Source: Ctenosaura bakeri
Taxonomy: Eukaryota > Chordata > Lepidosauria > Squamata > Iguanidae
Assembly (NCBI GenBank): GCA_948474755.1
Contig: CAOLHI010001485.1
Coordinates: 310,001-374,000, forward strand
Length of the DNA stretch: 64,000 bases
Reading direction: 5' to 3'
Every line of letters starts with the position of its first letter. The first letter of the stretch is position 1. Under the pieces are notes generated by a model, which had not been told where the DNA came from, did not search any database, and saw nothing but the letters and a program-made list of their open reading frames with translations. The position numbers were made by a program, and so were the translations under genes. This document shows positions 56,188-64,000 of this stretch, piece by piece.

Positions 56188-56659
56188 CAGTTGTCCCTCC
56201 ATGGCCACTAGGGTTAGGGGTTCATGACTCCCACAAAAATGAAAAAACCACAAATATAAAAAAAAAATGCGTGAGTGTCTGCGGCAAGGGGGCTGAGAGC
56301 TTGTATCCAGAGTCCAAACCAGAGCAAAGAAAGGAGAGGTGAAAGGGTAGGTTGGTATAGTGGCCCTATACCTCCTCTCTCTTGCCCATCTCATTCCTTG
56401 GTTGGGGGAGGGCACTGGGAGGGGCTTCATGGTACTGAGAAATCAGAGTGTGAGCTTTCCTTATCTTGGCAAGCCATGGCTGGTGGAGGAGGAGGACCAG
56501 AAGCAGGTTTTAAAGGGTTTTGCAGCCTGATCAGAGCTCCCAAGAGGGAAGGTTCCTCCTAGAAAAGAAATGTTTGAGGTGTGGGAGGACAGGGGTTGGA
56601 GAAACTTGCAAATAATTAAATTCATGAAAGTTAAACCAGTGAATATGGAGATCTGACTG
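56188..56659. mobile_element. Tigger-like MITE
   Basis: Left end CAGTTGTCCCTCCATGGCCA with CTAGGGTTAGGGGTTC, right end CCAGTGAATATGGAGATC and TGACTG, flanked by TA (56186-56187 and 56660-56661). The left end closely resembles that of the element at 16060. No transposase. Confidence 0.8.
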
Positions 56660-56661
56660 TA

Positions 56662-57939
56662 CAGTCAAAGAGGCCTCAACTGATGAGCAGGACTGAGGTA
56701 TTATCAGGTCTGGGGGAACCCCAAGGCATGTAGAAATAGAAAAAAAAAAGTGTAAACATGAATGAATGAATGCTCTATGGTCATGAAAAGCTGACTGACT
56801 CCTGAGGCAAGATAGGAACATAAAACGAGCGGAAAAGAAATGGAAGGAGGTATCCTGGAAAGGGGCGCAGTTGTCTGGAGCTGGTTTTGAACAGGAGTCT
56901 TATTATACCACAACATTTTGTTTCAGATCTCATTTATGATTTCTTAAAAAGCCTGCAGTGATTTACCAATAATGAAGCCCAGTCATTATTTAGAAAGCTG
57001 CAATTATACCTGGAAGGGGGTTTATTTACCACTGATATTTGGAGGATGAAATGATTATTCCTTTGGTTCACAGGGTATTCTGTCCCTTGGACTTAGTGGC
57101 AATAACAGCACTTCTTGAGTCTTGGCACTAATGGAAGCCTATTATGTCTCTTGCAACAGTACTCTGATCTTTTGTAGAAACATCAAAAAAGCCAAGGAGA
57201 AAAAAGGTGATCATAACAAATGTACAAGCCACAAGATGTACTGCATTTTTCAGGTGGGAATAGAGGTTCTTGCTCACTTGTTTTTTTTACAAAACTATTA
57301 ATTTTAAAACTACGTGTGATGCATTTTTCTTTTCATTCAAGAATCCGATTGCTGTTATCTGTCTTGCTTTAATAATAAATTTTTTAAAAATGTAAAAAAA
57401 CAACAAAAACAAACCCACCAAAGTGAAGAAGGTTTTCTATTTATGACAATACAGGTTTTTCAAAGTTTGAGGTGAAAAGAAGCTGTGTAAAACAACAGGA
57501 AACACAGCTTGAAAAAGTTACCTTTTTTGTGGACTATGACAGCTCCCCATCCTGGTAGCAGATAGGTTCTATGACAGCGGGGCTGTGAATCCACTTGGGC
57601 TATCCATGGTGTTGATCCTAATCCCAAACAGATTCAGCAACTTGGATAGCTCCTTTAGAGTTCACTGATATATTGCTTTGGAAGCCACCAGCCTACACTG
57701 TTTCTTAGAATCCCTGGCCAGTGTATAGTCCAAAGGAGTAACTTTTCCATGCTCTGAATATAGCATAGGTGAGATTCCAGAGTGAGTGTTGTTATACTTA
57801 ATAAGCCAGTCCTTATACTCTCGTTAGTCTTGGGAACTCACCATTCCTCAGCTTCAGCTACCTTACACCTCTTTAGGATGTGAATGCAAAAATAGCCTGT
57901 AAATCATTGATGGAACCTATTGACATAGAGCACAGTGAT
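56662..57939. other. Unassigned stretch
   Basis: No gene recognised. A fold-back remnant with AGTAACTTTTCCATGCTCTG lies near 57735-57760; the same string occurs near 53695. Confidence 0.35.
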
Positions 57940-58055
57940 GGCCATTATGAGTACCCAGCTTGTTGGGGGCAATTAGCTAAAATACATTGTAAACCGCTTA
58001 GATAACACTCAGTTGATAAGCGGTATAGAAATAAATGCTATTGCTATTGCTATTA
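57940..58055 (+). repeat. Retroposon tail with (CTATTG)n end
   Basis: ACATTGTAAACCGCTTAGAT, GATAAGCGGTATAGAAATAA and then TGCTATTGCTATTGCTATT match the ending of a common squamate retroposon (AAACCGCTTAGAG...AAGCGGTATATAAG...CTATTG repeats). Confidence 0.6.
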
Positions 58056-58744
58056 GCTTAGATGACTTTAAAATAGAATTAGCCATACTTATAGAGGATT
58101 GGGCTATCAATGGTTATTAATGATGGTAGCTATCTAGAAACTCCATGTCTGATTTCTTATTAAGTTTTTAAGCTTATTCTTATTGAGTTTATAAGCAGAA
58201 TATACAGGTAGGATACATGCAAAAGAAAGGATGAGTCAATATAAAAGAATGAAGAACCACAGCAGTTAGAATGATAATCCCCTTCCTAGAATGGCCATTG
58301 CAGGGTTCTTAGCGATGCTGCATGCAAAGCTTTCTTAGACTATATGCTAACTGGGAATTCTGGAAGTTGTAGGTTAAAAAAAAACTTTCACTGAGCCCCA
58401 TAGGTTGCTCATCAAACCTTGTCTATGGGATCTAAATGGCCATTCTGAGAAACCGGATGCTGGGCTAGACAGAATTTTGGTATGATCCTTTGCTATGATT
58501 CTTACATCATATGTTCTTAGGACAAAAATGTGGAACCTGTAACATACTGTTGGAATGTATAGAATTCCTACATAGGGTGCCTGAAAATCAACCGGCCATG
58601 CCCTTTTCCAGTATATTTCATTCAATTTCCCCTCTACCTCCTGGTTTTCTATACCCTCCCCAACAGTTAGTACTCTGTACTCACTGGACATGCTTAATCC
58701 TCATTAGGTTATGGAAGGGAGAGGCTGGTCCTAAAAATATTTTG
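58056..58744. other. Unassigned stretch
   Basis: No gene recognised. A fold-back remnant (CTGGGAATTCTGGAAGTTGT) near 58350. Confidence 0.35.
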
Positions 58745-58940
58745 AGAGTGAGGAGTGTAGTGGTGCGAGTCAAAACTTTGGAGATTCAGGATCAATTTCC
58801 TGCTGAACCATAAAATTTCGTGGTGGGTCCTGGGCCAAGCTCTCTCTCTCTCCCTCTCTCTCTCTGTTAGACCTCCCTCACAAGATCATTGTAAGGAAAA
58901 TACTGGAGGAAAGGACTGACACAAGTATAAGTAACAAATA
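58745..58940 (+). mobile_element. Older tRNA-derived SINE, diverged, with CT expansion
   Basis: AGTGTAGTGGTGCGAGTCAA, GATTCAGGATCAATTTCCTG (decayed B box), TGGGCCAAGCTCTCTC and CTCACAAGATCATTGTAAGG in order fit a tRNA-type SINE different from the ACA-tail family. A CT microsatellite (58842-58866) has grown inside it. Confidence 0.5.
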
Positions 58941-59631
58941 CCTTTTAAAAGTCTCGTATATTTTTCTGAATCTTGGGCCTCCTGTGTAGGCCAGTGCCTC
59001 CTTCTGGTGCATAAGGCTCTCCACTTAAGAGAGAGGCATTAAGGTTGTTCTTGTGATGGAGGGGCTGCCCTTCAACTTTGGGGCAGGTGTTCCTTGGGAT
59101 CTGCAGGAGGAGGATTTTGAGGTAAGTGCAGTCCTTGTAACCCTACCAACTGAAGTTGATGGCTGCCTCCTGACACACAGCTTATTCTGACACCTTGGAC
59201 TCATGAAAATGTCCCCTCTCATTGCTTGGAAAGTTACGATTTACACTACAGTATATGTGCCAGAATCTCATGCTGGATGAGGAATTCTGGGTGTTAAAGT
59301 ACAAAAAGTAACTTACCTGAACTGTGCCATTGCATTGCCAGCCCAAATTGGTGTGGGAAGGAAGAAAAGATTGGGAAGAGCAGGAATTTGGTTCTAAGGA
59401 ATTTGTTCTTAGGTAGAGACTTAGAAAGGGGCTGAGAGATGTTTACTAATGTCAGAATTAGATTTGTACCACAGGATCCATATCCCATCATGCAGCAGTA
59501 GAGTTACTGTAACTTCCTATAAGAACCTCCAAATGTATTGTGGATTGCCCAGCTTGAGGAAGTTGTAGTGGTGAGAAACAAGGTGCAGTATGGCAGACCG
59601 ATTATTGTGAGCCACTAAAGGTGCTAGAATG
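58941..59631. other. Unassigned stretch
   Basis: No gene recognised. Confidence 0.35.
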
Positions 59632-59720
59632 TTCTTGTTTTATTTATATCCCACCTTTCCCCCAGTGCTGGGACTCAGGACAGCCTATAAAATTTAAAAT
59701 AGAGAAAACAGAGATAGCTA
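59632..59720 (-). mobile_element. 3' tail of an L2-type LINE, minus strand
   Basis: TTTTATTTATATCCCACCTT then AAAATTTAAAATAGAG match the antisense of L2 3' tails (TTTAAATTTTATA...AAGGTGGGATATAAATAAAA). Confidence 0.6.
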
Positions 59721-60441
59721 CAAGTATGCATCTTACTATTGCTGTTGTTTCTGCTGCTGCCACAAGAGGTGGTGCATCTACTGCTCTGGAAAAGCACAGG
59801 AAGTTCTGCATGGACTGCTTTGCTGTGAATAAGAGCATGGTGAGTGATATTGTGCTCATCAGGACAGTTCCTAGAGACACCCTCCCAAAATGCAGGCAAC
59901 TCTGTTGATCTTCTATCAGCTAAACAGTTCTAGCAGTTTTCATTTCCATCAAGTGCATATCTTTTGTAAAGCTAAGAGGTTTTTATTGCCTGTTCAAAAT
60001 CAAGCCACCCCTCAATATTTTCCACTGGAACAGGGATAGCAAGTAGCCCTAAAAATCCACTTTCCTCTTAACTACTGTGAGGATTGCAGCTGAGTTACGA
60101 GAAAACAAAGATGTTCTTCGTGGTCTCTGTGCCTTCATACACTAGGAGCTTTAGCGCCTGCGCGGTAGCGTTCGGAAACTTCTAGAGCTTGTTCGCTTGG
60201 CGGGAACCCCTCCCCCACGCCGGTACTGCGCATGCTCCTCCCGCCGAGCAACGGTCTCTCCTCAGTTCTTTCTCATCCGCCGTCGCGTACGGAAGGTTCT
60301 TTGGTTTGTTCCTCTCACTTTCGTGCTTGGCTTGCTGTTTTCACGGTTTTACGGACTTTTGGACTGTCTCTGACCTCTCTTTCGGACTCCCCCTTTGGTT
60401 TTTGGTCTTTTCGGATTTCGCAGTTTGGCGTTCTTCGTCTT

Positions 60442-62895
60442 ATGTCCGCGCTCTTCAAGAAGTGCGTGTCCTGCGGGCGCAAAGTTGCCCTCAATGACGG
60501 CCACAAGGAGTGTCTTTTCTGTTTGGGTGAGTCCCACAACATTCGGACTTGCCCAATTTGCCGGGATTTTACTCCCCAAACTCTCCGCAACCAGTCCGCG
60601 AGACTTAAGTCTTATTGTTGGGAACAGTCTCTGCGGGCGATAGACGAGACTTCCACTTCCAAGATGGCCGATAAGAAGACGACCATGCCATCGACGGTAT
60701 CGGCGGCTGCCGTTCCGTCCACCTCGTCGGTATCGGGCTCGGTACCGGCGAAGACGCCGATCTCGGCGTTACCGAGGATCCCGAAGCTGTCGGCGGCTGC
60801 CAAGTCAGCGAAAGGATCCTCGACGGCGAGGAAGGCTGAGGCTCCCCTGACGGAGATGCCTGCTAAAAAGCGCCCTGCTCCGGACGGAGGCAAGGGCAAG
60901 GAGAAGGAGAAGAAGAAGAAGAAGAAGGAGAAGAAGCGCTTCCCGGCTGGGGACGTTCAACCTCCTACTCCTCCTCCTACTCAGCAGCCTTCCAAAGGGC
61001 GAGGCGAGTCCGTCGATCGCTCGGATGATGAGATCGAGGACGTTCCCCAACAGCGCCCGGACTCGCCTGTGGCAGACCCTCCAACCCTGGTGGAGGAGCG
61101 CCACCGCCCTCCTAGCCGTCGCAGGTCGGCCGACCTGCAGCAGAGAGAGCCCTCTGCTTCTCCGGAGCGGCGTTCGACCTCCTTCTGGTCCCGGTCCCGC
61201 TCTTCCGAGCGTCCGGTGGCCTCGCCGCCTCCTAGGGAGACAAGAGAGGAACAACCTCGCTCGTCTGCCTCCAGATACACCTCGGCGTCCTACGTGGCCA
61301 GGTACGCGAGGGAATCTGAATGGAGAGAGCGCCCGGCCTCTTATCGGTCACATTCACCATCGTACCGGGATCGGTACCATCGTGACCCGAGTCGCTGGGA
61401 GACCTTCCGGAGGTCCCGGTCACCTCGTCGACAGCGCGAATCGCGCTCGCCTAGAAGGGACGAGGCTCGGTACCATCACCACCGAAGCCGATCTCCGTCG
61501 GACCGCCGCTCCTTCAGCCGCTCTCCCTCTCCTCGATATCATAGGGCGAGGGAGCCTTCACCTCGATATCGGGCGATATCGCCACCTCCTAGGGTCACTG
61601 CAACGGCGACGCGCCCTACGGAGTCGGTGGTGACTGAGCGGGCTAAGACAACCTCAGCCTGCCAGACTGCCCCTGTCACCACTAAGAAGGTGAAGTCCGT
61701 GGTCAGCCAGCCCAAGCGTGACGCTGCCACTACCACCGTCCCGGCTGCGGAGAAGCCTAGGAAGGCAACACCTGTGGCGACTGCGAAGGAGCCGGAAAGC
61801 GAGCGGCGAGAGGACTCACCGAGCTCGGAGTCGTACGACTCGAGTGCGGAGTCAGAGGTGTCTGAGGCGGCCTCCCAGGAGTCTCCTCCGCTGGGATTCG
61901 GGGATCCGATCCCAGATTCTGCTCCAGAGGACGTCCACCAGTTCTCTGCTATGCTGCTCCGCATGGCCACTACCCTCGGCCTTAAGATCGCCGATGCGGA
62001 GCCGGAGGACGACGATCCAGCCTTCTCCGTCTTCGAGGAGAAGCAACCTGCCACGGCCCCGCTGCCTCTCCTGCCCCGGGTATCCAGACTGGTGAAGGCC
62101 GCCTGGGATAGGCCGGCCTCGGCTCAGCCGATACCGCAGCGGTTGGAACACCTCTACAGGGTGCAGAAGGATAACGCCGGTTATCTCTTTAATCACCCTT
62201 CACCGAACTCTGTGGTGGTCGAGTCGGCACAAACGAAAGGCGCCGGCAGGCAACACACCACCCCGCCGGACAAAGAGGGCAGGAAGTTGGACGCCTATGC
62301 AAGAAGGTTCTATTCCGCCGCCTCCTTGCAGATCAGGCTGTCCAACACTCAGGCTTGCCTCGCGGCATATCTGAAAAAGGTGCTCGATCGCCTGCAACCG
62401 GCGATGGAGGCGGTACCGGAGGACATCCGCCAAGCCTCCTCCGTGATCTTCAACGAGGCCATCTCCATCGCTCGGCAGCAGATGGCCTCCTCCAGGCACG
62501 CAGTGGAGATTGCCTCCCGGGTCATGGCGGGATCCATCGGCCTCCGCCGCCATGCTTGGCTGCGGCCGGCCGACATCCAGGAGGACACCAGAAGGAGGAT
62601 TGAAGATCTCCCCTTCGATGGTGAGGGCCTATTCAATTCGTCCACAGACGAAGCTTTGGACAATCTCGTTAAGGCGAGGTTGACCGCCAAGAAGATCGGG
62701 CTACAGCCGGCCACGCAAGCCCGCAGGGCCTCCACCTTCCGCCCATCCTGGCGACGATCTTCCACCTCGTCGTTCCAACGTTCGGCCCAGTCTGGACAGT
62801 CGAGACCGTCCTCCGGCTCATCGGCCAGACGCACGATTAGACGACGCCCGGCCTCGTCCAAGAAGTCCTCCTCCGAGACAAAGTCTCGGTTTTGA
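60442..62895 (+). CDS. DIRS Gag-like protein
   Basis: A structural/RNA-binding protein expected to package DIRS RNA. The same frame extends upstream to an ATG at 60232, but I prefer the ATG at 60442 because the conserved domain starts at once (MSALFKKCVSCG). This gives 817 residues. The N-terminus has a Cys/His cluster: C8, C11, C24, C27, H32, C37, C40. Then come a Ser/Thr/Ala-Pro-rich linker, a Lys-rich run, and a long Arg/Ser-rich section (about residues 220-410) with many RS, SPS and RSRS units. An acidic segment follows, then a helix-rich C-terminal half (about 540-780) that is probably the assembly domain, and finally a basic Ser/Arg tail. The frame is intact, unlike the RT that follows, so this copy is probably fairly young. 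The Arg/Ser runs are the reason for long shadow frames on the other strand. Confidence 0.8.
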   Translation: MSALFKKCVSCGRKVALNDGHKECLFCLGESHNIRTCPICRDFTPQTLRNQSARLKSYCWEQSLRAIDETSTSKMADKKTTMPSTVSAAAVPSTSSVSGSVPAKTPISALPRIPKLSAAAKSAKGSSTARKAEAPLTEMPAKKRPAPDGGKGKEKEKKKKKKEKKRFPAGDVQPPTPPPTQQPSKGRGESVDRSDDEIEDVPQQRPDSPVADPPTLVEERHRPPSRRRSADLQQREPSASPERRSTSFWSRSRSSERPVASPPPRETREEQPRSSASRYTSASYVARYARESEWRERPASYRSHSPSYRDRYHRDPSRWETFRRSRSPRRQRESRSPRRDEARYHHHRSRSPSDRRSFSRSPSPRYHRAREPSPRYRAISPPPRVTATATRPTESVVTERAKTTSACQTAPVTTKKVKSVVSQPKRDAATTTVPAAEKPRKATPVATAKEPESERREDSPSSESYDSSAESEVSEAASQESPPLGFGDPIPDSAPEDVHQFSAMLLRMATTLGLKIADAEPEDDDPAFSVFEEKQPATAPLPLLPRVSRLVKAAWDRPASAQPIPQRLEHLYRVQKDNAGYLFNHPSPNSVVVESAQTKGAGRQHTTPPDKEGRKLDAYARRFYSAASLQIRLSNTQACLAAYLKKVLDRLQPAMEAVPEDIRQASSVIFNEAISIARQQMASSRHAVEIASRVMAGSIGLRRHAWLRPADIQEDTRRRIEDLPFDGEGLFNSSTDEALDNLVKARLTAKKIGLQPATQARRASTFRPSWRRSSTSSFQRSAQSGQSRPSSGSSARRTIRRRPASSKKSSSETKSRF

Positions 62896-62896
62896 C

Positions 62897-64000
62897 GTGC
62901 CTGGCAGGACCTACCAATACCCACTCTTCAGCCTACCATCAGCGCTCGGAGACCGACCGACTCTGGCTCGACATCTCGCGGAGTGGCAGTATGTCACTAC
63001 GGACTCTTGGGTGCTTTCCATCATCCGTCTTGGCTACGCCATCGAGTTTCTCGATATTCCTCCTCGAGACGTTTACTATTCCACGCCGTCGAGTCCGGCC
63101 CTCAATCCCTCCTCCAGAAAGGGGCGATCGAGCAGCTCCCGCAAGAGGCCAAGACCACCGGCTTCTTCTCCAGGTACTTCACGGTACCGAAAGCCGACGG
63201 TACCCTCCGGCCGATCCTAGACCTCAGAGGGGTGAACTACTACATCCGCCCCAAAAGGTTCAAGATGGTCACGATACCGTCGATCCTGCCCTTCCTACAT
63301 CGAGGGGACTGGTTCGCCTCCATCGATCTCCGAGACGCATACTTCCATATCGCCATTCGCCCGCAGCACAGACGGTACCTCCGCTTCGCAGTCGACGACA
63401 CCTGTTACCAGTACAAGGTGCTGCCGTTCGGACTCTCGACTGCCCCAAGGGTCTTCACCAAGTGCATGGCCCCGGTGGTATCCTTCCTGCGGACGAAGGG
63501 TGCTTCTGTCTTCCCTTACCTCGACGATTGGCTGTTGGTGGCGTCCTGCAAACAGAGACTTTACCACGACGTCCACATGACGTTGTCACTCCTGACCCGC
63601 CTTGGTCTACGGGTGAATCCGAAGAAGTCCCACCTCGAGCCGGCGAGGATCTTGGACTTCATCGGGGCGACGCTCGACTCGACCTCCGCCAGGGCGTACC
63701 TACCAGAGTCTCGAGCCCAAACCCTGATCCGGGCCGCCGCTCACGCTCGTACGGCCCCGACGTTATCTGCGAGAAGCGTCCAGCAGCTCTTGGGCTACAT
63801 GGCTGCGACGACCGCTGTGACATATCTCGCCAGGCTGAGAGCGAGACCTCTTCAACACTGGTTCGTCCGTATATTCGACCCCCTGCGAGACGAACAGACA
63901 CTCCGACTGCAGCTGCCGGGAGACGTCCGCTCATCCCTCCGATGGTGGCAGTCGCGACGCAATCTCATGTCAGGGATGCCTTTCCAACAGCCGACACCAA
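62897..64000 (+). pseudogene. DIRS reverse transcriptase (partial; frameshifted, cut by window edge)
   Basis: The enzyme would copy DIRS RNA. Its N-terminal part (WQYVTTDSWVLSIIRLGYAI) is read in one frame up to about 63100. From there the conserved continuation (FTVPKADGTLRPILDLRGVN) is in another frame, so one base has been gained or lost near 63100-63112. Motifs after the shift: ASIDLRDAYFHIAI, LPFGLSTAPRVF and the catalytic YLDD (63517-63528). Beyond this, HLEPARILDFIGATLDST and SVQQLLGYMAATTAV lead into the connection to RNase H. No further stop is seen before the window ends. A sequencing error could also explain the shift. Confidence 0.8.

Larger units (their letters stand above)
60112..64000 (+). 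mobile_element. DIRS-type tyrosine-recombinase retrotransposon, 5' part
   Basis: GC content rises sharply at about 60112, where TGTTCTTCGTGGTCTCTGTG resembles, from memory, the terminal repeat of vertebrate DIRS elements. A leader of about 330 bp, a Gag-like frame (60442-62895) and a reverse transcriptase region (62897 on) follow. RNase H, tyrosine recombinase and the right terminal repeat would lie beyond the window. DIRS elements occur in squamates, amphibians and fish but are not usual in birds or mammals, which supports the squamate assignment. Confidence 0.85.

Noticed and set aside
55845..56342. A 165-codon frame near the end of the minus-strand LTR
   Set aside because: It starts in the LTR promoter half, crosses the target duplication and enters the adjacent Tigger-like MITE. 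No recognisable domain.
60232..60441. Upstream extension of the DIRS Gag-like frame to an earlier ATG
   Set aside because: The 70 extra residues are hydrophobic leader-like translation of the 5' region with no conserved motif. The conserved Cys cluster starts directly after the ATG at 60442.
61025..62924. Long frames (up to about 200 codons) on both strands within the DIRS Gag region
   Set aside because: They are shadows of the Gag-like frame, caused by its high GC content and Arg/Ser codons. None has its own motif.

Overview
The window looks like nuclear DNA of a squamate reptile (lizard or snake). This rests on its repeats: CR1 LINEs ending in ATTCTATG units, tRNA-derived SINEs with an ACAACA tail, L2 3' tails, a Vingi/I-like LINE and a DIRS retrotransposon. 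The organism is inferred from repeat content, not proven. I see no operons, CRISPR arrays or prokaryotic genes, and only one clear host protein gene.

Host gene: a complete single-exon reading frame for a Di-Ras small GTPase (best fit DIRAS3) lies on the minus strand at 35570-34974. A consistent gene model can be drawn. A CpG island at about 41.07-41.71 kb would hold the promoter and a non-coding exon 1 ending at a donor at 41320/41319. An intron of 5.7 kb follows, then an acceptor at 35638/35637, an in-frame stop just upstream of the ATG, the coding exon, and a poly(A) signal at 34664-34669. The intron is packed with CR1, L2, SINE and fold-back elements.

Left part (0-14 kb): a non-autonomous hAT element (321-1162) contains a long internal hairpin. 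It is followed by an L2 fragment, a solo LTR with a 4-bp target duplication (3084-3954), and a probably full-length Vingi/I-like LINE (5261-13959) with 13-bp near-identical target duplications. A decayed pogo-type DNA transposon (5583-7706) sits inside the 5' part of that LINE.

Middle (14-35 kb): mostly unassigned intergenic sequence with scattered fold-back MITEs, SINEs, Tigger-like MITEs and LTR-like segments.

Right part (41-64 kb): a cluster of fold-back MITEs around the CpG island, a hAT element with a perfect 8-bp target duplication (42223-43017), CR1 and L2 pieces, a second solo LTR on the minus strand (55228-56139), and from about 60112 a DIRS retrotransposon running off the right edge with a long Gag-like frame and a frameshifted reverse transcriptase.

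The most distinctive feature is one fold-back MITE family with about 13 copies. The copy beside the DIRAS CpG island is a perfect 138-bp spacer-free palindrome that has kept CpGs in places where most other copies show TG/CA. I found no convincing new biochemical system; the noteworthy signals are structural (perfect palindromes, nested insertions with target duplications, a palindrome beside a promoter).
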